64,000 nucleotides of DNA from Henckelia pumila (GCF_033568475.1 NC_133123.1:158363753-158427752), one strand, 5' to 3'. Numbered from the stretch's first letter, positions 9,416-21,674 are shown. The notes: generated by a model not told the origin, from the letters alone. A program made the numbers and translations.

Positions 9416-11499
9416 TGTAAGGCCCGGGATTAATTAATATTAATCCAAATTTATTTAATTTTAATTTGAGTATATTTAATTTGGGAATATGTAGAGTTTC
9501 TATTTAAATTCTAATATTCTTAAATTATTTTGGATTGAAATTGAATTAAAATAAGGGCCGATGACTGAATTGCAAATATTAAAGAATTGAGGGACTAAAC
9601 TGCAATTATGTTTGAAGTTATCGGATGTTCGTTGATTAATCAGCATGTATACGTGTTATTGTCTAAGCAAATTCAGAAATAATAACAGGGGAGCCGAGAG
9701 CCTTTCTTTGCTTTGGAATTTTCACTTTTCAAATTGCCGTATCTTTTGAACGGATTGTCCGATTTTGATTTCGTAAATTGTTCTGGAATCCTTGCGATGA
9801 GGGCTTTGATCTCATGTAAGTTTTGTATTGTTTTATATAGATTTTAAAATCAGTTTATGAGCAGAGATCAGATTTTGAGTTTGTAATCATGTGTTCAACG
9901 TTTATGCGACTCTATATAGAAACCGAATTGATGAGTTTGTATTGAATGTATCCAATCTTGATTCCAGCATGTAAATCAATTATTATGGCTGTTGAGAGGA
10001 GGATTTGAATGATGTTTCAGCTGGTTATTGAGTTGATATGCACGAATGAATGATATTGAAGATAGAATTGATTTCGATATTTTGTCGGTTATCGATTTTC
10101 AATAGCTACGCCATTGAATCGAGTTTTTAGACTGTTTTGATAGCCTATATCTGAGCTGAAGTCCTTATCTAAATGTTATATATGTTATAGCATTTTTATT
10201 CTTCAGTTTCAGTTGAGTTTGGAATGCCAACGACGCAAGACTCCGACTTTGTACCGACGAAGGTTGATTGAGGTTTGAAATGAGTTTGATTGACGATCTT
10301 ATGATATTTTTGATTCGATTTTGATACGATAGATTGGAATAAAGTTTGATATATGTATTTTGATTGTATCTTTCAGACTTGAAGTGTTCAGAATCGAGAT
10401 AAACGAAGGTATAATGACGACATCGCGAGTTAGGGACTTTGAAACTCAAGAACAACTATTCTTGAGTTGGCCCGCAAAAACCACATACTTGATATGTTTT
10501 GATTTATGTTTGATGTTGTCGATCCATCTCAGGTAGTGGATCTTTGAGTTTGAGTCAATATGATAGTATATTGAATTGATTCTATGCCAAGGTTGTGGTT
10601 AACCTTATTTTCTAGCCGGAATGGCTACGATAGATGGATATCCATTTCAAGATCGGTTACGAATCTTGATGGCAATGATGTTTTATGAATCAATTCTTAA
10701 TCGATATATACGTTCTTTACTCTATTGTTGAGTCGAATATGAATAGAGTTGATATGATTTCGTTAATGTTTTACATATATATCGATTATACTGAGAATGA
10801 TTTCTCACCGGAGTTTATCCGGCTGTTGTCTTGTTTTGTATGTGTGCATGACAACAGATGGGGCAGAAGCTGGTCATCGACGTCATTGACAGCTGGGAGA
10901 GAGATTCTAGCAAGTGAGGACTCGGGTTATAGATGAAGTCTTGAGATCTAGAAGCATCAAACCTTAGAACTTGTTGGTTTTGTAATGCATGTATGAAACT
11001 TGAGATAGTTTATGTCGTCTATCGTTATTTAGTGATTTTTTTGATGTAAAAAATGCATGTATAGATGCTTGAGAGGTTGTTTATGTTTATGTGTTTGATT
11101 TGGAGCTAATAAATCATGTTTTGAGTTGATCTTGCATGAATTATGGGATTGGAATTCAGCTTTGATAGCAAATCAGTCGTGCAGATTTTCTGGGCAGAGA
11201 GACCGCTCGATCGGCAAGATTTGACCGATCGAGCAAGGCCTTAAAATGAAAAACGGAGAAATGTAGTTTTTGAGCCCGCTCGATCGGTAGGATTTTACCG
11301 ATCGAGCGAGACCAAAATATGCTTAGACCCGAGAAGAGAGATTTTCTTCTCGCTCGATCGGTAGGATTTAACCGATCGAGCAAGGTGCAATATTTAAAAA
11401 AAAAATTATTTGGTTTGAGTAGTTATTTTAATACTTGATTAATTGTGTTATTAATCATTATTTGCCCTAAGATGAGATTAGCAACCCGAGGTCCCCACA
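9416..11499 (+). mobile_element. 5' LTR of the gypsy element (2084 bp)
   Basis: It matches 16542-18628 along its whole length. In the first 310 bp I count about 14 substitutions; later parts look more alike. It holds three hairpins near its 3' end (11205-11381). Short open frames here (10165-10455, 10685-10936) recur in the other LTR and have no coding signature. Confidence 0.92.
11205..11381. repeat. Three CTCGATCGG hairpins in the 5' LTR
   Basis: Inverted repeats with 10-11 bp arms and a spacer of about 10 nt: 11205-11214/11225-11234, 11277-11287/11298-11308 and 11351-11361/11372-11381. The arm is CGCTCGATCGG and the spacer resembles TAGGATTTDA. The units are 63-74 bp apart. The first is preceded by GGGCAGAGA. 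All three are conserved in the 3' LTR (18331-18511). Confidence 0.9.
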
Positions 11500-11504
11500 A
11501 CAGG

Positions 11505-11516
11505 TGGTATCAGAGC
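11505..11516 (+). other. Primer binding site (initiator tRNA-Met type)
   Basis: TGGTATCAGAGC, five bases after the LTR end; complementary to the 3' end of plant initiator tRNA-Met, the usual minus-strand primer of plant gypsy and copia elements. Confidence 0.9.
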
Positions 11517-11850
11517 GATAAGTTTCTCGGACTGAGAATAGATGAGCGGGGTAGATCGAGTCATCTATTCTGATATATTTATTGCTTTCATACTTGTATG
11601 GTATATGATTCATGGATTACAGATGTTAAATTGTCACATGATGCTGTGATAGTTTGCGAAGAATATGCCGTACAATGTTTTGAATTACATGTTATCTGAT
11701 TATCTGATTGAAGTAATAGAATGTATTGAATGAGTATGAATCAGAACTCGATCTCTTGAGAAGGCATGATTGTGCTAATCAGAGGAGGAACTGAAACAGA
11801 AATGTGTTATGATATGATGAACTGTGCACTAATCTGTTTGTTTATCAGAT

Positions 11851-12972
11851 ATGTCTCCCTGACCAGCACCGAGAGTTAGACAGACATTGGCAGTGAATGA
11901 ACCAGAACAGACAAATGTTGCACAGGTCCCAGTGACAGCAACTGAACATGGACAGAGTAGTACTTCTGTTGATCTGTTTGGTGATGCCAATCCGATGGAG
12001 AAGCTTTTGAAACGATTTCAGTCCTTCAAACCACCGACACTGCAAGGGACTGAGAACTCTGTTGACTGTGAGAACTGGCTGGAGCATATAGAGCCGTTAT
12101 TTGAGTCACTTGATTATGCGGATGAACGACGAGTGAGATTGGTAATCCATCAACTACATGGCCTTGCGAAGAATTGGTGGGTAGCGACAAAGAAAGCATT
12201 TGAAAACCGAGGAACTGTTATTACTTGGGTTGTATTTAAAACTGATTTCTATCAGCGTTTCTTTCCTGTGTCTTATCGGAAGTACAAGGGAGCGGAATTC
12301 GCAAGTTTGCAATAGGGCCAAATGAATATCGAAGATTATGTTGCAAAATTTACGAGTTTGATGAAGTTTGCTCCACATGTTGCTACCAGTGACGAAGCTC
12401 AAGCCGATCAATTTATAAATGGCTTGAATGCTGACATGTTTACTCTTGTAAATTCGGGAAGACCAAGTACCTTTGCTGATGCTCTGAATCGTGCAAAGGG
12501 TGCAGAAGCAGGAATACTGAAACAAAGAGGAGTTCAGTTTGTTCCCCAACCTATGAAGCAACCACAAGAACAGCCACAGATTCCACAGCCACCTCGATTT
12601 GAAGCTGGAGGTAGCAGCAGTGGAAAGAAAAGTTTCTTCAAGGGTAAGAGCAAACAGTTCAAGAGATCAGGTGGTAGTAGCTCTTCTAGTTCAAGTAGTT
12701 CCCGACAGTCTAGAGCTGGACAGAGGTCAGATGCTTATTGCACCAAGTGTGGTGGTCGACATACCAATGAACAATGCCGAGGTGTATTTGGAAGTTGTCA
12801 TATTTGCAACAAGATGGGACACTTTGCGAGAGTTTGTCCACAACGAGGTTCTGAAGGTGCTCAGGGTACTGGATCGTCTATACCAGTAGCTCAGACTGAT
12901 AGACAAGTAACTTCAGTACACTCTTTTCAACCACAGACTGCAGCACAGAGTAGAGAGGAGGTCAGACGATGA
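11851..12972 (+). pseudogene. gag of the gypsy element (capsid and CCHC nucleocapsid), with stops
   Basis: The ATG at 11851 is followed by a TGA as codon 4 (11860-11862). The same frame then runs to TAG 12313-12315 and on to TGA 12970-12972. The capsid part (about 11980-12510) has the retrotransposon gag stretches CENWLEHIEPLFESLDY and NWWVATKK, and VAKFTSLMKFAP after the second stop. A Ser/Gln-rich linker follows. The nucleocapsid has a CCHC zinc knuckle (CX2CX4HX4C, 12796-12837) preceded by a second, partial Cys cluster. The gag stop overlaps the start of the protease-pol frame as ATGA. Confidence 0.9.
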
Positions 12973-15900
12973 ATCAACCTCCGAGGCAACAAGCACGAGT
13001 GTTTGCATTGACAGAGGAGCAAGCACAAGCGGCACCGGACGATGTGATTGCAGGTAACTGTTCTCTTTATGGTTATCCTGTCTATGTCTTATTTGATACT
13101 GGTGCATCGCATAACTTCATTTCTGAACAATTTGTTACATTGTATTCATTGCTTGTTGAGTCATTAACTACTGTAGTGTCTATATCTTCACCGTTGGGAA
13201 AAGGTATAGTATCAGTGAAGTCTGTTAGAAACTGTGTACTACAGTACGAAGGTAATGAAGTTGATCTTGACTGTATCGTTCTTGGTTTGTTTGATTTTGA
13301 CTGTATAATCGGCATTGATATGTTAACCAAGTACAGAGCAACAGTTGACTGTTTTCAAAAGATAGTGAGGTTCAGACCAGTGATGGCTGACGAATGAAAA
13401 TTTTATGGTAAGGGTGCTAGATCTAAAATTTCCTTGATATCTGTTATTGCTATGACTGATTTGTTGCAAAAGGGGGCAGAGGGATTTTTGATATATGCAG
13501 TTGATGTGTTGAAGACTAGTCCGAAATTGGCTGATATACCAGTGGTGAATGAGTTTGCAGATGTATTCCCTGACGAGATTCCAGGATTGCCACTGTACCG
13601 AGAGGTAGACTTTGGTATTGAATTGATGTCAGGTACTCAGCCGATATCGAAAGCACCTTACCGAATGGCACCGATTGAACTGAAAGAACTGAAAGACCAA
13701 CTCGAAGATTTGTTGGTCAAGGGATATATCCGACCGAGTGTGTCCCCATGGGGTGCTCCAGTATTATTTGTTAGAAAGAAAGACGGATCGATGAGATTAT
13801 GTATTGACTACCGGCAATTGAACAAAGCAACGGTAAAGAATTGTTATCCTTTACCTCGTATCGATGATTTATTTGATCAATTGCAGGGATCGTCGGTATA
13901 TTCAAAGATTGATCTACGATCCGGTTATCATCAGTTAAGGGTTAAAGACGAGGACATTCCTAAGACTGCATTTAGAACTAGATATGGCCATTATGAATTC
14001 ATAGTCATGCCTTTTGATCTAACGAATGCACCGGCAGTTTTTATGGGATTGATGAATAGAGTATTTCAAAGATATTTAGACGACTTTGTGATTATCTTTA
14101 TCGATGATATTTTGATATACTCTAAGAATCTGTGTGAACATGCTGATCATCTCCGAATTGTACTGAGAACATTAAGAGAAGAGAAATTGTATGCCAAATT
14201 ATCCAAATGTGAATTTTGGTTGCAGAGGGTTGTTTTTCTTAGTCATATAATTTCAAGAGATGGCATTTCAGTTGATCCAAGTAAGGTTGAAGCTGTGATT
14301 AGTTGGCGGAGACCGACATCTGTGCCAGAAATTCGAAGTTTTATGGGCTTAGCTGGTTATTACCGTCGATTCATTCGAGATTTTTCATCGATAGCGAAGC
14401 CTATTACACAGCTTACATAGAAGAATGAACCATTTATTTGGTCTGAGGCCTGTGACAGGAGTTTTATCGAACTAAAGAAGAGATTGACCACAGCGCCGGT
14501 TTTGAAAATCCCTACAGGTACTGGTGATTTTGTTGTATATTGTGATGCTTCTCACCAGGGTTTGGGATGTATTTTAATGCAGAAAGGACATGTTGTAGCT
14601 TATGCTTCTCGACAACTGAAACCACATGAAGTCAGGTATCCGATTCATGATCTTGAATTGGCTGCAATCGTCTTTGCATTGAAAATCTGGAGATATTATT
14701 TATACGGCGAGAAGTTTGAAATATTTTTTGATCACAAAAGTCTGAAGTATCTGTTTTCACAATCCGAATTGAATATGAGACAACGACGATGGCTTGATTT
14801 ATTGAAGGATCTTTATTGTGAAATCAAATAGTATCCGGGGAAATCTAATGCAGCAGCGGATGCCCTGAGTAGAAAGGTATGTGCTTTATCCTTGTCTACG
14901 GTAGGTGTATCTAATTTGATTGAGGATTGTTGTATTTCTGGGTATGTATTTGAGACAGATAAAAGACCGATGAGAGTATATGCAATCAGTGCTGAGCCAG
15001 AGTTGTTAATCCGCATTAAAGAAGCACAAAAATCTGATTTGAATGTACAGAAATCAATTGAAATGATTCGATCAGGACATCAGTCTGAGTACAAGGTTAG
15101 TGATGATGTTGTCTTGTATGTGAATAACCGAATAGTTGTTCCCGATATTGCAGACTTGAGACAGAATATTTTGAAAGAAGCACATTGCAATCGCTTCAGT
15201 GTTCACCCTGGAGACAGAAAGATGTACAACGACTTGAAAAGTCTGTACTGGTGGAAACAAATGAAGTCTGACGTGACTGAATTTGTATCCAAATGTTTGA
15301 ATTGCCAACAGGTGAAGGTAGAAAGAAAGAAACCAGGTGGTCTATTACAAAGTTTATCGATTCCTGAATGGAAATGGGATCACATTTCCATGGACTTTGT
15401 AACGAAGTTGCCACGATCATCTCGAGGATGCGATGCTGTTTGGGTGATCATCGACAGATTGACAAAATCTGCGTGCTTTATTCCTTATCGAATGACTTAT
15501 CGTCACGATAAAATGGCAGATCTTTATATTCGAGAAGTGGTAAGACTACACGGTGTGCCAAAGTCGATAGTATCTGATCGAGATCCACGATTCACTTCGC
15601 ACTTTTGGCATAGCCTACAGGAAGCTCTAGGTACGCGCTTACACTTGAGTACTGCTTACCATCCTCAAACTGATGGTCAATCTGAACGAACTATTCAGAT
15701 GCATGAGGATATGCTTAGAGGTGTGATACTTGATTTTGGTACTACATGGCAAGATTATATACCACTCGTTGAATTCTCTTATAACAACAGTTATCAGACG
15801 AGTATAGAGATGGCTCCATTTGAAGCATTATATGGGAAAAAGTGTCGATCGCCATTGTATTGGGATGATGTTTCTGAGGTACCTGAATTAGGGCCAGATA

Positions 15901-16431
15901 TGATTAGACAGATGACTGAAAAGGTGAAGTTGATACAGCAGAGAATGAGAACAGCGCAGCACAGACAGACGAGATATGCGAATGTACGACGACGGCGGTT
16001 ATCTTTTGATCAGGGAGATAGAGTGTTTCTGAAGATTTCACCGTTCAGGGGCACAATCCGATTTGGCAAACGAGGAAAGTTATTTCCGCGATATATTGGG
16101 CCGTATGAGATTCTCGAGAAGATAGGAAATCTTGCCTATCGACTCGCTCTTCCTATGTCTTTATCTGGAATACATGATGTCTTTCATGTATCGTTGTTGA
16201 GGAAGTATATATCTGATGCATCTCATGTGATTCGATCTGATGAAGCTGAGTTGGATGATACTCTTAGCTAATTTGAACAACCGATTCAGATACTCGATAG
16301 AAAAGAAAAGCAACTCCGAACGAAGACCATTCCATTGGTGAAGATTCAATGGAGTCGGCACGGAGTTGAAGAAGCGACGTGGGAAGTCGAGGAAGATATG
16401 AAGCAAAGATTTCCCTACTTATTCCACTGAT
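12969..16431 (+). pseudogene. pol of the gypsy element (protease, RT, RNase H, integrase, chromodomain), with stops
   Basis: The frame is -1 relative to gag and opens at ATG 12969. Protease: DTGA at 13095-13106. [15 protein letters not shown] region near 13850, catalytic FIDD (14097-14108, a variant of YIDD). RNase [17 protein letters not shown] near 14540. Integrase: HHCC zinc region (VHPGDRKMYND, CLNCQQVK) near 15195-15315, then catalytic Asp residues in SMDFVTKLP and SDRDPRF and Glu in GQSERTIQ. Chromodomain: about 16275-16428. In-frame stops lie at 13395 (TGA), 14418 (TAG), 14829 (TAG) and 16269 (TAA). The final stop is 16429-16431. The stop at 16269 alone removes the chromodomain. Confidence 0.92.
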
Positions 16432-16528
16432 GTGAGTTCTTATTCAGTTTTCAGTTATTCTTTATTCTTATGTGCTTACAGACTGCATATCTATATTGTT
16501 TATGAATTCGAGGACGAACTCATGTCTT

Positions 16529-16541
16529 AGTGGGGGAGAAA
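16529..16541 (+). other. Polypurine tract of the gypsy element
   Basis: AGTGGGGGAGAAA directly before the TG of the 3' LTR. Confidence 0.8.
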
Positions 16542-18628
16542 TGTAAGGCCCGGGATTAATTAATATTAATCCAAATTTATTTAATTTTAATCCGAGTATA
16601 TTTAATTTGGAAATATTTAGATTTTCAATTTAAATTCTAATATTCTTAAATTATTTTGGATTGAAATTGAATTAAAATAAGGGTCGAGGACTGAATTGCA
16701 AATATTGAAGAATTGAGGGACTAAACTGCAATTATGTTTGAAGTTATCGGATTTTCGTTGATTAATCAGCATGTATACGTGTTATTGTCTAAGCAAATTC
16801 AGAAATAAGAACAGGGGAGCCGAGAGCCTTTTTTTTTCTTTGGAATTTTCACTTTTCAAATTGCCGTATCTTTTGAACGGATTGTCCGATTTTGATTCCG
16901 TAAATTGTTCTGGAATCCTTGAGACGAGGGCTTTGATCTCATGTAAGTTTTGTATTGTTTTATATGGATTTCGAAATTAGTTTATGAGCAGAGATCAGAT
17001 TTTGAGTTTGTAATCATGTGTTCAACGTTTATGCGACTCTATATAGAAACCAAATTGATGAGTTTGTATTGAATGTATCCAATCTTGATTCCAGCATGTA
17101 AATCAATTATTATGTCTATTGAGAGGAGGATTTGAATGATATTTCAGCTGGTTATTGAGTTGAGATGCACGAATGAATGATATTGAAGATAGAATTGATT
17201 TCGATATTTTGTCGGTTATCGATTTTCAATAGCTACACCGTTGAATCGAGTTTTTAGACTGTTTTGATAGCCTATATCTGAGCTGAAGTCCTTATCTAAA
17301 TGTTATATATGTTATAGCATTTTTATTCTTCAGTTTCAGTTGAGTTTGGAAGGCCAACGACGCAAGACTCCGACTTTGTACCGACGAAGGTTGATTGAGG
17401 TTTGAAATGAGTTTGATTGACGATCTTATGATGTTTTCGATTCGATTTTGATACGATAGATTGGAATGAAGTTTGATATATGTATTTTGATTGTATCTTT
17501 CAGACTTGAAGTGTTCAAAATCGAGATAAATGAAGGTATAATGACGACATTGCGAGTTAGGGACTTTGAAACTCAAGAACGACTATTCTTGAGTTGGCCC
17601 GCAAAAACCACATACTTGATATGTTTTGATTTATGTTTGATGTTGTCAATCCATCTCAGGTAGTGGATCTTTGAGTTTGAGTCTATATGATAGTATATTG
17701 AATTGATTCTATGCCAAGGTTGCGGTTAACCTTATTTTCTAGCCGGGATGGCTACGATAGATGGATATCCATGTCAAGATCGGTTACGAATCTTGATGGC
17801 AATGATGTTTTATGAATCAATTCTTAATCGATATATACGTTCTTTACTCTATTGTTGAGTCGAATATGAATAGAGTTGATATGATTTCGTTAACGTTTTA
17901 CATATATGTCGATTATACTGAGAATGATTTCTCACCGGAGTTTATCCGGTTGTTGTCTTGTTTTGTATGTGTGCATGACAACAGATGGGGCAGAAGCTGG
18001 TCATTGACGTCATTGGCAGCTGGGAGAGAGAGTCTAGCAAGTGAGGACTCGGGTTGTAGATGAAGTCTTGAGATCTAGAAGCATCAAACCTTAGAACTTG
18101 TTGGTTTTGGAATGCATGTATGAAACTTGAGATAGTTTATGTCGTCTATCGTTATTTAGTGATTTATTTGATGTAACAAATGCATGTATAGATGCTTGAG
18201 AGGTTGTTTATGTTTATGTGTTTGATTTGGAACTAAAAAATCATGTTTTGAGTTGATCTTGCATGAATTATGGGATTGGAATTCAGCTTTGATAGCAAAT
18301 CAGTCATGCAGATGTTTTGGGCAGAGAGGCCGCTCGATCGGCAAGATTTGACCGATCGAGCGAGGCCTTAAAATGCAAAACAGAGAAATGTAGTTTTTGT
18401 GCCCGCTCGATCGGTAGGATTTGACCGATCGAGCGAGACCAAAATATGCTCAAACCCGAGAAGAGAGATTTTCTTCTCGCTCGATCGGTAGGATTTAACC
18501 GATCGAGCGAGGTGCAATATTTTTTAAAAAAAAATTATTTGGTTTGAGTAGTTATTTTAATACTTGATTAATTGTGTTATTAATAATTATTTGCCCTAAG
18601 ATGAGATTAGCAATCCAAGGTCCCCACA
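16542..18628 (+). mobile_element. 3' LTR of the gypsy element (2087 bp)
   Basis: Partner of the LTR at 9416-11499, ending GGTCCCCACA and followed by TATAG and the rest of the LINE frame. It carries the three CTCGATCGG hairpins at 18331-18361, 18403-18434 and 18478-18509 (approximate). Confidence 0.92.
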
Positions 18629-18873
18629 TATAGGACTAGAGGGAACAATTGCGTTGGATATATGTCATGCACTTGAACTTCCAAGATTCCTATCAATCAA
18701 TCATATGAGAAGATCTTCCAACACGGTTTCTCATTTGTTAGCTCAAAGGGTTTCTTCCTCGAGTTTTAATTTTGAGTTGGTTAATTGCGCTCTGCCTTCA
18801 TGGCTTTCCATTGTTGTATCCAAGGATTTCAATATTTAATGCATTGATTGCATTTCCTCTCAAAAAAAAAAAA
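18629..18873 (+). pseudogene. LINE ORF2 C-terminus, 3' end and poly-A tail, second piece
   Basis: When one target duplication is counted once as TATAG, codons join in frame across the gypsy element: the preceding frame ends in Asp-Ile and continues Gly-Leu-Glu-Gly into ALDICHALELP. The remaining RNase H tail (HMRRSSNTVSHLLAQRV is the conserved end of plant LINE RNase H) stops at TAA 18837-18839. Only 22 bases later comes a poly-A run (18862-18873), the 3' hallmark of a LINE. After the poly-A the sequence returns to minus-strand CACTA coding DNA. I could not find a clear target duplication of the LINE itself. Confidence 0.88.
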
Positions 18874-21340
18874 GGTTAATGCTCCTCACGTTCTCATGTA
18901 TGTATCAAACGTGAAAAATTCACTGCCATGAATCCTTATGGATCAATTTTCATTCCATTAGTAGTATTAACCGGCTAATCACATTGAAATAGAACTACTC
19001 GTTTATGACCGCCATAATCAAGCGAGATATCAGTTAATCGACCGTAATAGGTTAACTCAATATCATCATTGAGTGTACCATGATCCCACTGTTCTGCACT
19101 TTTTTGTTTCTTCTAGATTCCACAATGCAAAATGCAAAAATCATTCACATTAAACAATGATAACTAAATGCTATAGGATTTGGACCACATGCAAACGCCC
19201 TTATGCTCAAGTCATCAATTCATTCATTTATTCGATCAACTTATATTGTACACAAGCATATAGTTATGATAAGATATTAATATATATGGAGAAAAACAAT
19301 CACTTCCTTTTTCTATTTAACAATTAATCAACCTACAATATATTTCTTACTCGTTTAGAAAATCATTCTGAAAATTGCATTCGAACCATATCATTTAATT
19401 GAGAAGTAGTTGGACGATGACAATATCTATGCTTTCTCTTCAATTCATCCCTGAATTCTGTGTAAAATCATAGGAGTGACAGTAAAAAAAACGTTTATTA
19501 TTTATAAAATAATAAAATAGAATTTATGTTTTGAAAATAAATACTACGCACGATGTGATTGTAGAGATATACAATTAGAAATGATATATCTATGAGCTTG
19601 ATTTAGAGTTTTGTTGTCCAATGTAACTACTTGACGTCTTTTCATAGGTCGTCCAATTTGTGGAAACAATGGTAGCAAACGAAGCTAAGCATCTAGTGCC
19701 TCTTGGTGTCTCATACCTGTATTGAAAACCGATTTTTTGCTCTCTAAATAATGAGAACACAACACAACACATTCATATGCTAAATATACTTCTACGATGT
19801 GGGCCTATGGTCTTGCTCTATTCTTAACAAAATCTTTAAGTTTTCCAAGACCTTTCTATTTGATACATCCATCGATAATGCACAGACCCAGCTACTCTTA
19901 CTTCATACGCTAAATGTACCACCAAATGCATCATTACTGTGAAAAATGATGGTGGAAAAATTCTTTCTAACTAACATAAATCCAATACAACCCCTTCTTC
20001 AGCTTTTTGTAATTCATCTTCTCGCAAAGACTTGGCACAAACTGCTCTAAAATACTCACACAAAATAATTAATGGGGCAATTACTTTTTTTATAATATAC
20101 GACGAAGAGCTATTGGAAGAAATTTTTCTATTATGACATGACTGTCATGGATTTTGAGACCCGTAATTATACACTGTCCAACATCCACACACTTTAAAAT
20201 ATCAGATGACATTCCATCAGGGACACGAATATCTTTCAAAACTGAAAAAAAAAAAATTTCAGTTTGCTTTGCTCATACAATAACATGCAGGTGGCAAATA
20301 TTCATTACCATATTCTTATGTCTGTGGGCATAATTGTTTCATGATACCCAATATTTTTAAATCTCTACGTGGAACAACATTATCTTTGCTCTTCGAGGAA
20401 TCATCTAAAAGTGTGCCAAGGATATTATCACAAACATTTTTTTTCAATATGCATAGGATCCAAATTATGTCTTATCAAGTTAAATTTCCTATAAGAAAGA
20501 GTGAAAAATATGCTTTGCTTCATCCACATTTGTTCAATTGACCCTGTTTTTGATCGCACTGATGGTTTCGATGCATCACTCTTACCAAAAACCACATTCT
20601 TGTTTTGGGTCATTTTTAAAACATCATATCCAGACAATGATGTCAAATCTAACTCACGGTGCTCTGTCTTGCCATAACTTGCAATTGTTCGGATCTCTGC
20701 ATCTGGAGGTAAAAAGTGACGATGCACTCTAAACAACCATTTTTTACCATGCTTCAAGTACACAACATATGTATGATCAGCACATGTTGGACAAGAATTC
20801 TTGGCATATGTATTCCATCAAAATAAACATCCCAAACCTAGAAAATCACTAACCATCCAAAGTAATGAATCCTGCAGTTGAAACATTTCCTTGTTGTAAG
20901 AATCATAAGTGGCAATCCCATTTTCCCACAAGTCCTTCAATTCAGCTAATAAAGGATGTAAATATACATCAATTTACTTGATGGTGCTTTCTGACCTGGA
21001 ACTAAGGTGGATAAAATAATCGAATGAGATTTCATGGATCCGACGGTGGCAAATTGTAAGGCATTAGGACAATAGGCCATGTACTGTGTGATGTACTTTA
21101 TTTTTAAATGGATTAAACCCGTCAGCGGCGAGTCCCAAGCGTACGTTTCTAGCATCCGACCCAAATTCAGGGTATCTCTCATCAAACACCTTTCATGCTT
21201 GCGAATCAGCTGGATGCCTTAGAATTCCATCTGAAACCCGTTTTTTAGAATGACGTTGCATATTTTCAGATGTTTTAGGTGACATGAATAATCATTGTAA
21301 CCTCGGTTCAACGAAAAGTACCAAAAATCCTTGGCTGGAA
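18874..21340 (-). pseudogene. CACTA (En/Spm) transposase pseudogene: TNP2, DUF4218 and DUF4216 regions
   Basis: On the minus strand, from right to left, frames shift often but the order of domains is that of plant CACTA ORFs. TNP2 transposase: SDARNVRLGLAADGFNPF-like (near 21150), MKSHSIILSTLVPGQKAP (near 21010) and RHNLDPMHIEKK (near 20440). The part after TNP2: VPDGMSSDILKCVDV and GLKIHDSHV (near 20150). DUF4218: VHYRWMYQIER (near 19860) and CCVVFSLFR (near 19770). DUF4216: DDIELTYYGRLTDISLDYGG and VNFSR (19070-18900), continuing at 8736-8654 beyond the LINE. TNP2 cuts and pastes elements with CACTA ends. Many stops and frameshifts make this copy dead. Minus-strand frames at 21219-21593 extend upstream without a recognisable domain. 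Confidence 0.85.
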
Positions 21341-21674
21341 TTTTCACCAGTAGACGTTTTTTTTCCTCTTTTGCATGATTTCTTGGGTTGTTTCTGCAAG
21401 TCTTTCCATCTTGAAATGTTACATACTGCGTTGGGATAACAAAGCGCAAATACGAGCACCGCTGCTTGAAAGCGGGAAGACATTGTTGAGGAGAATTGAA
21501 ATCAGGGGACCTCTTGATATGAAGAGGATTCGATGCTCCTATCAATCCAATGCTTTTTTCTTTTTCGAAAATCTTAAAATCACTGAATATCAAACAGAAA
21601 ACTAAAAATATGAAAGGCTAGAAAAATTTTAGAAAGATTGAGCTAGGCAGATTTGATAAGGAGAATACCAAGAT

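Larger units (their letters stand above)
9416..18628 (+). mobile_element. Complete Ty3/gypsy chromovirus (9213 bp), defective
   Basis: The full structure is present: 5' LTR 9416-11499, tRNA-Met-type primer binding site 11505-11516, gag, protease, RT, RNase H, integrase and chromodomain (11851-16431), polypurine tract 16529-16541, and 3' LTR 16542-18628. LTRs begin TGTAAGGCCCGGG and end GGTCCCCACA. The target duplication is TATAA (9411-9415) versus TATAG (18629-18633), one mismatch. The host site is the RNase H region of a LINE. By the chromodomain it is a chromovirus, probably Tekay-like (inference). Six in-frame stops make it non-autonomous today. Confidence 0.92.

Noticed and set aside
8749..9420. 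Host RNase H-domain gene
   Set aside because: Zinc-binding RT tail, poly-A tail and position inside a transposase frame mark it as a LINE fragment.
13434..14420. RT as part of an endogenous pararetrovirus
   Set aside because: It is flanked by gag, integrase and LTRs with a primer site, which is a Ty3/gypsy layout.
9416..18628. Gypsy element as an active autonomous retrotransposon
   Set aside because: Six in-frame stops, including one at gag codon 4 and one before the chromodomain.
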